Assembly: GCA_034620365.1 (NCBI GenBank)
Contig: JAQGEQ010000079.1
Coordinates: 1 to 64,000 of the forward strand
Direction: 5' to 3'
DNA: 64,000 nucleotides
Origin: Pegea sp. RAD2-039
Taxonomy: Eukaryota; Chordata; Thaliacea; Salpida; Salpidae
The notes beneath the pieces are model-generated. The model was not told the origin of the DNA. It was given only the letters and a program-made list of their open reading frames with translations, and did no database searches. How positions within the stretch are numbered: position 1 is the stretch's first letter; each line of letters opens with the position of its first letter. A program made the translations under genes and the position numbers. This document shows positions 44,802-58,141 of this stretch, piece after piece.

Positions 44802-46272
44802 ATGTTAAATAACTTGGTAAATATGAATTTAGTCAGAATCTCAATGCCGTCTATTGTAACAAAGACAGTATGTCTTCCTGTTTTTGGGATGTTTTTTTCT
44901 GTTGTTTGGTCTGTTTTATTTGAATGGGAAAATTCTACTGCTACTCATTGTAGGGTAAGCTTTTTATTAGTATCTAGCTTTCTACTTTGTTCAAATAGTA
45001 AGATATTTATTTCTATTAATTGAATTTATCATCTTTATATTATTATATTTTGTATTCAGATCATTTGCTTGACCAATGATAATTCTATTCCTGACAAACC
45101 TCACATTTATGTTAATTATTTTTATTATAAATTTAAGTAAATTAATTAAAATAATTAAAAGTCATCTGATTATATAAATTTGAAGATTTAATTGATAGTT
45201 TGACTTAATTTGTCAAACTCAAAGGGAATATGGTAGAAAAAAAAGTTTGTGATAACTAATATGAAACCACATTTATAGCTTAAGTTATCTTTGTGTTAAT
45301 ATCTTACAAATTTAATGTTAATATTCATAGAAAGTTATGTAATATTACAGAAATAATGATTTATAATTTTTTAGGTTGCCAACTATCTGCCTTCAGTTTC
45401 AGCAGCTATTGGTTCAACTCCACAAGCATATATTTGGAGATTTTGTATTGCATTACATTGTGCTCCCAGGATATTATATGCTGATGCATATTGGAGTTGG
45501 TACCAACTAAAACCATTAAAACAGAATAATGCAGTAAGACAATAAATGATAGTTGATTAAGTCTTGATTTTATGATATAAACTTAGATATATTTTGTCAA
45601 ATTTATTCTTTTGTATTTTACTTTGAAAGTTGATAAGTAATTTTGAAAGTTTTAATTTCAGTTATCCAAATATAGAAAGATGCTTGTTTCGTTTGCTCTT
45701 TACTCTCATTACGTAGAAATGTTGGGTCTTATAGGATTAACTGTGGTTTCATCCACTGAAAATGCTGGTTGGTTATTAAAAACGTTTCAACTTAAAAAAA
45801 AATTGTAAAAAGTAATTAATAAGAGTCAAAAATAATTCTTTGATGGAATTTGAAATAAATTACAGATTTGCATGAGCTTGGCTTCATCTTGTTTATAAGT
45901 GGGTCGCTTTGTTACATGATATTATCATGTATTATATCAAATTTAATCATCCTTGACAAAAAATCTCAACAAAGAACTAAAAAATTGAAACAAAAGCTGA
46001 CTATCTTTAATATCACGATGTTTTTGGCTGCAATGTACTTCTATTATCGACATAATAGATACTGTGAACGTGGAGGTATATATTTAAGAAATCTTTTAAT
46101 TTATCTCATTTTTACAAGCAGCTGATGTTATATTTTTGCAGTCTACACTTTGTTCGCTCTTTCTGAGTATTTAATCATTTTGAGCAATGTTTATTTCCAT
46201 TATACTATTGCACTGGATTTGAAAAGTTTTAACATCGTACTTTGTGATAATGAAGAGTTTAAAGTTTATTAA
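44802..46272 (+). CDS. PGAP2: PGAP2-like (FRAG1 family) GPI-anchor remodelling protein
   Basis: Multi-pass Golgi membrane protein required, in animals, for reacylation of lyso-GPI-anchored proteins. Exons: 44802-44954, 45375-45533, 45662-45767, 45866-46075 and 46142-46272, giving 252 residues against about 254 for human PGAP2. Conserved strings include [55 protein letters not shown] and [12 protein letters not shown]. Hydrophobic segments are spread along the length, as expected for a multi-span protein. The start could instead be the in-frame ATG at 44823. The gene faces the GOSR2-like gene tail to tail, with about 520 bp between stop codons. Confidence 0.92.
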
Positions 46273-46793
46273 GTAAGTCATTTCAAACATTCTATTTATT
46301 AATAATGCTTCAATCAAATTTGTTGATATTATTTTTACTTCAGCAGTAAATGAAAACTATTTTAATTTTATCTCTTTCAAATAAATGATTCAAATCAAGA
46401 AAGCATCTCAATTTTACTTTTCTTTGAATAAACTCAGATCTAAGTACCAAGTAAACGATAGGAAAATTACCCGATAAGTTTTCTGGTCTTTTTTTATTTT
46501 GCTCACTTTATTTATTGCACATTTGTAACAACTTGATAATAAAACTATTCTGCACAAAAATTTAATTTCTCCAAAAACCCTTCTTCAGCCATTTGAACTA
46601 TTTACATATTTAAATGAATTCAAATTCATCATGATTTACATCAAATATTTAATTTTATATTTTTCAAACTTTCCTAAATCAGTGAGTAATAAAAGAAAGC
46701 TTCTTACACCACACAATCTGTTAGACAGCAAAACTGTTTTGATTTACTCATAGATAAACGGATCAATTTCAACAATTTTCACATCAAGTGAAT

Positions 46794-48966
46794 TCAAGCA
46801 TAATATCTCCATAAGATAAACATAATAACTGAAGTAATAATCATTCCACCGAATAAAAGCAGCTTATCTTCTGTAGTTCTTCTTTCTATTAGTCGCATAA
46901 CTGTATTAGATAAGCCCAACGTATTCGCCATATTTAACATTCGAGTTTTTACTCCCTGATAAAACATTATTAGTAAAAGCAACTTTATTAATAGAAATCA
47001 CTTTTAAAGTTCCACGTTGACCTCTTAAGCTATCCATAATACTTGAACCGTGACTTATTATATCATCAATATCTAGAAGAAATGTCAATGAGTTTTCACG
47101 CATCAATGCACAACATGATGTTACTTCTATGAGCTGACTGTAGACTTGAATGATGATTTAGATCAGCGTCGATATCAATTGCAGTGGCTTCCTCATCCTT
47201 AAAAGAAGCAGATAGATAAATTAATTTTGTTGATTGGTGAACAATTTTATTCAGATTATTTTGTTCCAGTGTTAGGTTACAAGCAGACTAACTTCTAGGT
47301 CATCGTCTCTCCCTAACTTAAAACTATGATTTGATGTAAATTGAATTTGTTAGTTTCAAGTTGTAACATATGTTCTGTGAATATTTTTATCTGAAGTTTT
47401 GCAAAAATATAAAATAGTTTTGAGCAAAGTCCATTATTACATGTTATGTGATAAAATAAAAAGAAATTCTGGTTGTAACCAGTTGAAATATCTGAAAATG
47501 TTAACAACTAACATTTGTTTTAAACGTGGTAGTTAACAAGACCTCCCGTTCTTGACGTTGTCGTTCTTTCATTATTCTTCGGTTGTTGAAGTTCACAAGA
47601 AGGGCATAGATGTGTTTACTTTCTTGACGGAGCTGGTCCAAGCGTCTAAACAAGATTACTACTGAAAACAATCACAGTAGGACTCCGAATCTCTTACAGT
47701 TTCGATGATTGACGTTTATATGCTGATTCTTTATTTACTAAAACTTCAAGACGTTCAGAGTTGCTATTAATTTCTTCAAGTTGGGCAAATAAGTCATTTT
47801 CAATTACTAAGCAAAAATAAGAAAAATTAAATTCATATTACAATATATATAAATAGATAACTTGTTATCCTTTTTTTCAAATTATCAACAATTTTTAACT
47901 TCAGAATTTATCAGAGATAAGTTGAATTAAATTTACAATGTGTTTGGTTGCCAGTGGAGGTCTCTAGCCTTCCTAAACCTTGCTGAACTTCTTGTAACTT
48001 CCTATTTCAATAAAGTAAAATTATGATAAAGTATGTTGCAGTCTAAAAACTAGAGATAAGGTTAAAGGTGCTATATTTAAATTTAAAGTTTATAAAAAAG
48101 TAAAAAAATTAGTTTAGTTTAGAATATTTTAGTAGCTAATTGGATCTTGCTACAAAATTATAAACATAAAAAATGAGAAATATTTATAAATAAGTAGAAT
48201 AATAATAATTAATATATAGTAAATGGAATAGTAAGATTCAAAAAAACTTCAAAATATAAAAGATTTGAATTAATCAATTAAAATAAGAGTTGATAGCATA
48301 CAACAAATTGATTTATGTCAACAAAACCGCTCTCAAAAACTAAATCTTATAGCTTTTTTTTATAAAGTTTATAAAACAGAAACAAAAATGTTATCCTGAA
48401 CAAATATTCTAAGTTTTAGACATTAATAAAAATAAACTAATATTTTGACCTATTTAAAGTAATCAAATCATTTTTATTATAAAATATGTTAAAAAGCATT
48501 GATATAACAAATATAGTAATAAATAAGTCTAAGTAATCAAAAATACCTATTAGTTTGATGATATAAGGACTCCATTGAAAATGTTTAGAGCAAAAATAAA
48601 CTTCTGAAAAATGATAAAATAAAGATATCTGCATAATAATAAAAGTTCTATGAAAAGCACAGTAGTCAGTCATTTAAAACAAAATTCATATTTACTTATG
48701 CACCAAATACTAAAAAACTGATTGGAAGTGTTAAAAAATTGTATTATGTTTTCATGAAAATGCAACAATAAATAATTTTAAATAATTTACTAAATACATA
48801 CATAAACTACTGTTTATATAGTTAAGTTAGGCAACATTATAGATATAAAGGTAAGCTAATTAATAAATCTAATTGACAGTTTATTACTATAAATCAAATA
48901 AAAATTATATAAAGCAGTAAAATATATCAAAAGAAAGATTATTTACTAAAATTTGACTTACGTCAT
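46794..48966 (-). CDS. GOSR2: GOSR2/membrin-like ER-Golgi Qb-SNARE
   Basis: Tail-anchored SNARE for ER-to-Golgi fusion, partnering syntaxin-5, BET1 and SEC22 in the known complex. Exons on the minus strand: 48966-48962, 48001-47937, 47806-47698, 47645-47543, 47197-47125, 47072-47002 and 46955-46794, 195 residues (human about 212). N-terminal helices (LGRLETSTG, LEEINSNSERLEVLVNKE) lead to RQRQERE, the Qb-SNARE motif (SSLQSAHRNIDDIISHGSSI, SLRGQRGTLKG) and the near-invariant MANTLGLSNTVMRLIE. A membrane anchor of about 18 residues (LLLFGGMIITSVIMFILW) closes the protein. The first coding exon is only five bases (ATGAC) and is inferred from phase alone, so the start is the least certain part. 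Confidence 0.9.
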
Positions 48967-49554
48967 TCTAGTTGCTTTGTTGACGCGGCATATTTGTATA
49001 CATTATGACTTAACTGAAAATTGGAACTTAATTATTTTCTTATTGTAAGTCATTATCACAAATTTATGATTAATAAAGGTTTATGATCAATTATTTCTAC
49101 AGTATAAAGGTTATAAGAAAAATATTTGAACCGTATAATTTAATCATTACTCAAGTTTTTAGAAATTTTACTATTTTTCCAAATGCATTATCAGTAAATG
49201 ATAATTTTTCTTGATAGATCTTCTATATTTTTCCTAGTCTTTAATCTCAATATAAGTGAGGAAAAATAGTCACTCTTTAAAAGGAAAGAGTTATTTATCG
49301 CAATGGAAATGTAGTCCCTTAAAACAAAAATAATATTTATGATGATTCCAAAATTCTTAAATGATTTATCAAAATTTGTCATCAATATAATCTAATGATT
49401 AAAGAAGTATGATTAAACTACAACTTTTCTATACTTCTTTAAACGGAGGTGCAATAAGAATAAATCTTTAGCTTTGCTTTACTATATTATAAATTGTGCC
49501 CAATACAAACGACAATAACACTGCTTGATATTGAACAAAAAATTCTTTATAAAG
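48967..49554. other. Intergenic DNA upstream of GOSR2
   Basis: A/T-rich with no exon. It includes the presumed minus-strand promoter of the GOSR2-like gene; no specific site stands out. Confidence 0.4.
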
Positions 49555-49715
49555 TTAGCTTGCTCAGGCCTTCTGAAAAGGATATATTTTATGATCTGCT
49601 TCGGCCAAGAACGGACATACTGCGACCCAGGGCAGAAATCGACATCCAGTTGTTGCCCATGCAGCAGGATTCGACTCGACTGAACATAGAACCTTCCGTG
49701 TATTAGGCGGGTGGG
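49555..49715 (+). repeat. Unnamed dispersed repeat, copy 3 of 3 (truncated)
   Basis: Contains GACATCCAGTTGTTGCCC and CATGCAGCAGGATTC, the core of the repeat seen at 12.5 kb (minus) and 41.86 kb (plus), preceded by CTTCGGCC-like sequence. The later blocks are absent. Its 70-codon open frame is a by-product of the higher G+C content. Confidence 0.6.
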
Positions 49716-52596
49716 ATAAGCTACTACTTTATGGAGACGAAAATTTATGATATTTTCATAAGATAATATGCTATAACAAAAAAATATATTACAGTAGGTG
49801 CTACATCACTTGAAAAAGTGACTGTAAAAAAGTTTTTAATGTATTATAGATAAGTGAAGTTTTTTTCTTTGGATCTCCTTACGACATAATTAAAAGCTTA
49901 ACTAATCAAACAAAGGCACAAAATTAATGTTAAATTTCCCAAAAATATTTTACTGTGTAACTGAAGTCTTTTATAGAAGTCTCAAAGACTTTAATATAGA
50001 TTTGATTTACAGATATACATTACTTCATTTAATTTATTTGTTTGTAAAATTTTTGTAAACGATTTCAGTTTAGGATATAAAAATGAAAGTCACTTAACCG
50101 AAGCATCATCAATATTGTTTGTTATTTTCACAATGTTTGATTAATCAGTTTTTTGTCTCACAGAGCAATTTGATTACTTATGTATTGAATGTGATCTATG
50201 TTATATAATTGTCAGATGCTTTATTGACAATTGTGTTAAAAGCTAACACTTTCTCTATGAAAATCTTGACTTTTTAAAAAAAGATTGAACTTCCAACTTA
50301 AATTCACTATAGAAAAGAATAAGGTAGATTTTTAGTCTGAATTTAAAACTTGCACACAAAACTTAGAACTTTCACTTTTATCAATTTATTTAAGTAGTTT
50401 TCTAAAGTAACAAGCAAGATACATCTTAAAGATTATAAAATTAATTAAATAGCTTGAGTATAAGATGACACAAAAGTCTGAGATAAACTATTTTAGATAT
50501 TCAATAAATATATTACATTATTCTATTTATTTACAAACTATTTTTGAACAGTTTTGTAAAGCAAAAATATATGATTACAAGTCAGGTATTGTACCGGAAT
50601 AACAAACTCAACTTTTAATAATAATAACAACTTTTAAGAGTGTCAGCAGTTTTATTACAAACGTGAATATTTTTAGTAAAAACATAAATTTTTACAGTTG
50701 CTTCTATGCATTACGATTTCAGAGTTTTCTTGATGCTTGAAACTATCGCCAGCTAATCAAAATTATTTAAAACTAGCTAAGATTGACCTCATCTAACTGT
50801 TTTCTACGAGCTAAACAAAAGTCAGATATTAGCCTTAGAAAACCTTAACATTGTTTTGGAACAAGTGACACAAACATGTGAATGATATTTAATTGTTTTA
50901 GTTAACTTTTATCTTTTGTATGTATAATTCTTGAAAAAAATATTCGTATATACTCTATATGAGTCATTGAAACATTTTATAAATACAGCTGAGAAAAAAA
51001 GTATGGAGTATGAAAACTATAAAAGTTTATAAATTAAGAAACTGCAAGCTTATTTATCAGAAAATGTTCAAATAAAAGGTGTATAATGGGTGTTTATTAC
51101 TGTGGCATTTCTTATGTATGGATTCAAATTATATCAAAATTACATAAAGATGCATAAGATGATATCAGATTACTGATCTCTTTTATGTACAACTAAAATC
51201 ATTGTAAATGAAAACTCCACAAGTAAAAAAAGGCTTATTAGTTTTATTAAAAAAGAAAATATAAAAATAGATTAAGAAAATCCATTATCACCATAATGTA
51301 TTTGTATATATATTATATGTAAGATATTATATATTTTTGTGAATTTGTTATCTTTCAGTTTAGTTTTATATCAGCTGTTCGCAACGTTTCAGCCTCTAGG
51401 ATTGACTGCATTGAGGCTATTCAGCTGTCACATATATGACGTGGCCAGACTCTAACATGTTTTGATTTTTAGTTAATTTAGTCTTTGTGCATTATTTGTT
51501 TTCATGAACTCGTTAATAAATTTAAAATAAACTTGAATCAAGTTATGTTTTATACTAAGTTTTTACCTTTTGTTGTTTAAGTTTTTTATTACTACTACAC
51601 AAAAAGTGTTTAGACTAGTTTTTAAAATATTTTTTGCTTAAAAATTAAATTATAATATTTGCTTATAATTTCTAATTAGATAAACAATTTTTTCAATACT
51701 ATTGAAGAACTTGTGTTTATTTATTTTAAATTTTTCAAAGTTTTAATTAAGTTTTGCAATTAAATATTTTATAATTTCTTACTTGTAAATATTTTTATTA
51801 AATTAATATAAAAATAAAAGTTTATTTTTAAAATATATACACTATCTAGACATATAAAAGCAAATATTGTATTTAAAAAACAGTTTTTTCTACATCTCTT
51901 AAGTTTTAGTATATTTAAATTTATTTTGCTTTTATTTATAAACTTAATATAATAAATAATATAGCAATAATATATAACTAATCATTTCAATAAGATACTT
52001 TAAGTTGTTTTTATAGATAAACATATAATTTTCATATATTACATAGTTTATTTCAAAGCTATTCTAGTGCATGTATAATTTAACTGTGTAGATCATATAT
52101 ATCAAAACTTTAATATTAAAACTTCAGTTGTTAAAGTTAAGTAATAATAAATATGCTGACATGAATTTTGTGAGTTTATAAATATCAATTTAGTCTGCTG
52201 ATAGTTTAATTGATAAATGTTGTTTAATGTGTCTTATAAAAAGTTTTCATTTGTGGTTTTAAAACATGCTCAACTATAAAGTTTATTTTTTTGTAATAAA
52301 GAATTCATTTTTTATAAGTAAATCATAAATAGTAGATAGCTGATATCTATGCCTCTTAAAATGAAAACTGTTTAAAAGTTTTCTTGAATTATAATCTGAT
52401 AATTTGTTTTAATATTTTAATGTTTCATAAAAGTTTTTGTAGTTAATTTGTTTTGTTATTAGTTTTTATATTTTTATCAAGCAAATTATTATCCATTTTT
52501 TCAAGCTTATATTTCATTATAGTTTTTTGATTTTGTTATTTTAAAGTTTCTCTTTTTAGACCATTTTTATATTGGTTTTTAATAAATACTTTGGAT
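49716..52596. other. Intergenic DNA upstream of SEC24
   Basis: Mostly A/T-rich. The one distinct patch is 51375-51445: a possible hairpin (AGCCTC 51391-51396 with GAGGCT 51413-51418) flanked by two CAGCTG sites and followed by TGACGTGGCC. I see no open frame in it; it could be a promoter element, an unannotated RNA or an old repeat. Confidence 0.35.
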
Positions 52597-55500
52597 ATGC
52601 AAGTACCTCCCCCCGGTGTAAACCAGCAGATTCCTCCTGGAAACTATAATCAACATGTAGGCCAACAAAACCAATATAATGGAGGCTCAAATGTAACTTA
52701 TGTAAATTAGTTTGCACCATTTCTTGATTTCTGTATTTGTAGATTTGTCTTCAAATTTTATGTAAATTATAGAAACAAATTATAATTATATCTAAAATTG
52801 TTTGTATTGTTAACTATATTTAAAGTCATAATAATAAATAATGGAATAAGGAATTTTTAAAATAGATAGATTCAATTTAATAACAGATTCAGTTAAATCT
52901 GTGTTATTTTAGGCTCATGGTGGTGGCTTACAAACAACTAGACAGGCACCTCCTGCAACTAGTGGGTCAATGCCTTCAAGGCAACCATCAACTTCATCCA
53001 TTAATGGGTATAATAATCAACCAAATCTTGGTGGTAGTGCCACAGGCTTTTATAGTCCTTATAATACACCGCATCAGAATGCTTATGGGCAGTAAGTGAA
53101 TTATAGATTCACTTTTATGGTAACTTGCTAGTAGTTGTTAGTCTTTAGTGTTTAACATTGCTTACAAATAAATTTTTATTAGTTTAGTTGTGTTGTAGAT
53201 TTGTTTAGAAAATTTTCAAAGATATTGGAAATTGTATTTTTACACTATATGTTTTGTTAGTTATTATTTAACTGCTTTCAATCAATAATAAAAATGCACC
53301 AGTTTATACAAAGCTAGTTTTTTTCTTTTTTTACTCTGAAGTTGTAATTTAACTGAAAAACGTTTGATTAGGCAAAGTCAAATGAATCAGATGGCCGGGT
53401 ATCCTGGCCAGTTGTCTGGACCACCTATGCCAGGTCTGTTTGCTTATAAATCATTAAATAAAATTTGTGAAAATAACTTCACTTTATATATTTTATCAAT
53501 GTCTTGTTTAGGAATGAAACAAGGAGTGAGAAATAGTGGACCATCTGGTGATGGAGGTAGAAGCCAATCTTTAAACCAACAATCATTATATAATCAACAG
53601 TCAACTGCTTCTGGTAATCTACCAGTTAATCAAATGCAAAATATGAATATATCACAATCACAATATAATCCATACTCTGTAAGTTTCAAACTTATTTGCT
53701 TGTCAGCAAATTATTTAATAAATATTTTTCTTTATTTATAGACTTCTCAATCTATGAGTTCATCTCAACCTGCCCACAATCCTAATTATTCCACAAGAAG
53801 TACTGGACCTCCAGTAGGACCAGGCTCAAATTGGAGTGGAGTAAGCAGTCGTCCTGGAATGGCGCCTCCAAAAGGCCAGGGACAATTTCAACAGCCACCT
53901 ATATCCACCAGGCCATCCTCTGGTCCTGGTATGCCTCCCTCTGGTCCAGGTATGCCTCCTTCAGGTCCAGGTATGCCCCCTTCAGGTCCAGGTATGCCTC
54001 CTTCTGGCCCAGGTATGCCTCCTTCTGGTCCAGGTATGCCTCCTTCAGGTCCAGGTATGCCCCCTTCTGGTCCAGGTATGCCTCCTTCTGGTCCAGGTAT
54101 GCCCCCTTCAGGTCCAGGTATGCCTCCCTCTGGTCCAGGTATGCCCCCCACTGGTCCAGGTATGCCTCCCTCTGGTCCAGGTATGCCCCCTTCTAGCCCA
54201 GGTATGCCTTTTTCTGGTCCAGGTATGCCACCCTCTGGTCCAGGTATACCTCCCTCTGGTCCAGGTATGCCGCCCTCTGGTCCAGGTATGCCACCAACAA
54301 GCAACCAATATCAACAGCCACCTTTTCAAAATCAAGGTATGAATAAAATTTAAAGTTGACAGAAACCATCATTTTCATATCTTGACAGGTCTAAGCAACT
54401 ATCCAAACCAACAACAGCCTGGTCCTAAAAGACTAGACCCTGACATGATACCTAGCCCTATACAAGTAAGCTCGTATAACTCATCTAATATTTATTTTTA
54501 TTATTTCTTTCTCTTTCACAAATGACATGAAGAAAAAGGATTTGTTTATTTGTTGCTTGTTTGTCAGGTTATTGAATTGGACAAGCAAACTTATCATGGA
54601 CAAATATATCGAACTGAAGGTCGGGGGCAGCTACCTCCCCTTGTTACTACCAAGTACACTGTTGAAGACCTGGGTTAGTTAGTGGGTTTTGACTAATAAA
54701 TTTTCAAGTAGAATTTCAGCTTATTCCTTCTGGTAACTTTATTTAACAACTTTTAAATCTGCAACTTCTTCAACTTTTGATTTATTAACAAACTTCCAAT
54801 CTTAGGTAACGCCAGTCCGAGGTACATACGATGCTCTTCATACAATGTATCTGCAACTGCAGATATGTTAAAGACTTGTCAGGTACATCTCAACTTCTTC
54901 TCATTCTCATCTCGTCTCATTCTGATGTATTTTAGATTCCTATGAGCATCTGCGTGAAACCGCTTTCAAAACTTCCAGCCAATGAAGTTCCTCCATTGAT
55001 TGTAGACCCCGGATCTGAAGGACCTATCCGTTGTAAACGTTGCAAGACTTACATGTGTCCACAGTTTGGCTTTATCGAAGGAGGAAGAAGATTTCAGTGT
55101 CACATGTGCAACGCAATAACAGATGTAAGTGAGAATACCATCAACATTTTAACAACTCATACCTGATTGTAGACACCTCATTATTACTTTGATCATATTG
55201 ACCACATGAATCAACGTGTAGACAAATACCAGCGCCCAGAATTATGCCGGGGTTCTTACGAATTTATCACAACTAAGAACTATTGCAAAGTAAGTTACAA
55301 CTTCTGATCTAACGATATTAGTCTAATGGAAGTAATTACAGAATGATAAAGAACCTCTCCCACCAGCTTATATCTTTGCTATTGATGTCTCTTACAATGC
55401 ACTCAAATCTGGCATGGTCGAACTACTTTGTCGTAAAGTTCGCAACTTGCTAGACACTCTTCCACGTGACTTTGGACATGAAAAGAGTTTGATACGAGTC

Positions 55501-58141
55501 GGGTTCCTCACTTATAGTAGCGTTATTCACTTCTATAATTTAAATGTAAGTTTGTTAGTATTAAATGATAGAGTTGTTGCATAGCTGGTCTTTTCTGTTA
55601 CAGAAATCGCTCGTCCAACCTCAAATGATGGTCGTTTCTGATGTCAACGATATATTTGTGCCACTCCAAGATGGGTTTTTAGTTGATCTCGACGAATCAA
55701 GGTGATCATATGATTTCCACAATTTGTTTCATAAAGCCCACAAACTCTAGATTTTTAGTAAATATCCGCATATATAAAGCGTTTGAATATTCTATCGACA
55801 AAAAAACAAAGCTGTTGAATGATTACAATTAGACTTTTTCAATAAGGTGGACAGATACGGTTGCTCGTTCTGAGTTTCTAGTCCATCGATGACCTTTGTC
55901 ATAGTTACTATGACGACAGCTGTTTAGAAACTTTTATAGATAAGTCGAAAATTTTTTGAATTATGACATCATTTGCAGACACGTCATCGACAGTCTTCTC
56001 GAACAAATCCCTGATATGTTCCGCGACACGCGCGAGACCAACTTGATTTTCGCGCCTATTATCCAAGCTGCAGTACAAGCCCTTCAATCATGTGAAAGGG
56101 CCGGCAAACTATTCATGTTTCATTCTGGTTTACCTTCAGCTGAAGCTCCTGGTAAACTGAAATCACGTGATGACCGCAAATTGATCGGAACTGACAAAGA
56201 GAAGGTGAGATGACGTCACAAGTGATGACGTCATCATGATGAATCATTCTTATCTTCACAGAGCTTGTTTTCACCGGCTTGTAATTTCTATGAGAAACTA
56301 GCGAAGGAATGCGTCTCGGCGGCTTGCTGTGTGGACCTCTTCCTGTTTCCTAATCAGTATGCAGATGTGGCAACTCTGTGTCAAGTCCCTCAAATCACTG
56401 GTGGACAAATGTACAAGTTAGTCTACTGCCATCTAGTGGTAAAAATGTTTATCATCTTCATCTTTAAAGATATAATTTCTTCCGAGTTGAAACTGACGGT
56501 GAACGTTTTATCAATGACCTTGCTTATGATTTAAGCCGTAATATCGGTTTTGATGCTGTGATGCGAGTTCGAACTAGTACAGGTTTGTGATCTTTATCTC
56601 CTTTTTATTCTTGCTCTTCATCATTTGATCTTCAGGTATAAGACCTGTAGACTTTTTGGGATCATTATATATGTCCAATACAACTGATGTGGAACTTGCT
56701 GCTATTGATTGTGATAAAGCAATCACAGTTGAACTAAAACATGATGATAAAATGTCTGAGGATCAAGGAGCTCATATTCAAGTTAGTTGATCCCATTTAA
56801 TCTTAGATGCTCTTTTATTTTATCTTTCACAGGTTGCTCTTCTCTATACATCTGTTGGAGGTCAAAGACGCTTGCGTTTACATAATTTAAGTTTGAGTGT
56901 TTGTAACCAACTATCAGATGTTTATCGATGTTCTGAAACCGATGCTATCATCAACCATATCGCTAAAAAGTCCATCAGGTAACCAACACTCACCCCCATC
57001 AACTACTTCAATCAAACTTCTTACAGATTAGGACTTCAAGTTGCCAACGCGAAACTTCGCGAAGATCTCGTGTCCCAGTTTTGTACAGTGTTGGCTGTTT
57101 ATCGTAAGGACTGTACATCACCAGCACCACCTGGTCAGCTAATCTTACCCGAATGTATCAAGTTGTTACCAGCTTATGTTAATTGCTTATTGAAGGTCAG
57201 TAGTAACTATTTGCTTGTTGTCATGACGACAATTTTCAATTTGATCGATAGAGTGACGCGATTCGATCATCTCATGATGTATCGACTGATGATCGAAGTT
57301 ATCTACGTCATATGTTAATCAGCAAAGACGTCACCGCCACACAAGCTTTCTTCTATCCTACTTTGATACCAGTGGTCAGTAATCATCTTCGTCATCTCGA
57401 CCACCAACTTGATTGGTCGTTTTATCACCAGACTTCCGGTCAATTGATGGATGGTGGTCTTCCAATAGCGATTCGTTGCTCACAAGAGCGTATGAAAGAC
57501 ACTGAAGTTTATATATTGGAAAATACGATTAACTTGTTTCTGTGGATCGGTCAGAGCGTCAACCCAGATTGGATCAATAATGTCTTTGGGGTCCCAAACA
57601 TTGCTCAGATTGATGTAGACGTGGTAAGCTTGTAAACAAATCTTTGTGATTGGTAGCTAGTGGTCATGAGACCACCTCATTTGGTCACCAACTTTTCACT
57701 TTTAAACTTTATCTGCTGCTTTTTACAAAATTTTACTTCTGCTGCTCAATACTTGCTCTTCACTCAAGCGTGCAAATCAGTGATGCGCAACTCGCTTCTC
57801 GATCACGTGATACTTTGTACACGTCATCATTGAACGTTTGTTGTGATCTAGGGAAAGCTAAAAGAATTTGACAACGAGGACTCGAATTACGTGCGCGAGT
57901 TGATATCGACTTTACAAAGCCGCCGAAGCCAACAAATGAAGGTTTGTAGTCCGGCCCTGTCCACTTGTGGCCCATTTGACCGACTTCTCTTGTCCTACAG
58001 TTTACTATTATCCGTCAACGCGATAAGCTCGAGCCTTTCTTCAAACATTTCCTCGTTGAAGATCAAGGAACTTCAGGAGCTTCATCTTATGTTGATTTTT
58101 TATGTCATATGCATAAAGAAATCCGCAACCTCCTTAGATGA
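52597..58141 (+). CDS. SEC24C/D-like COPII cargo adaptor
   Basis: COPII inner-coat subunit that binds ER export signals and SEC23. Exons: 52597-52692, 52913-53091, 53372-53433, 53512-53678, 53742-54336, 54389-54465, 54568-54673, 54806-54882, 54936-55124, 55173-55289, 55342-55545, 55604-55701, 55979-56204, 56262-56416, 56470-56582, 56636-56781, 56833-56978, 57027-57195, 57252-57623, 57852-57941 and 58001-58141, about 1174 residues. A Gln/Pro/Gly-rich N-terminus with a heptapeptide repeat precedes [15 protein letters not shown]. Next come the zinc finger ([16 protein letters not shown]...FQCHMCNA, about 484-512), the trunk (FAIDVS), the beta domain ([31 protein letters not shown]), the helical domain ([13 protein letters not shown]), and the gelsolin-like end with [16 protein letters not shown]. 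The exon at 57852 could start six bases later. SEC24C and D cannot be separated here. From exon 6 on most introns are 47-58 nt. Confidence 0.95.
53925..54297 (+). repeat. Coding 21-bp minisatellite (GPGMPPS heptapeptides) in SEC24
   Basis: About 18 tandem 21-bp units encode SGPGMPP, inside SEC24 exon 5 (about residues 230-352). Most differences are silent third-position changes (CCT/CCC/CCA, TCT/TCA). A few change residues (T for S, SPGM, MPF, GIPP). Keeping the period at seven codons preserves frame through expansions. Shadow frames on both strands stay open but are not genes. Confidence 0.95.

Noticed and set aside
53831-54378. Alternative-frame and antisense open frames across the SEC24 repeat (WSRYAS-type and GGIPGPE-type)
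   Set aside because: The 21-bp coding repeat stays open in shadow frames. Only the GPGMPPS frame joins the SEC24 exons on both sides.
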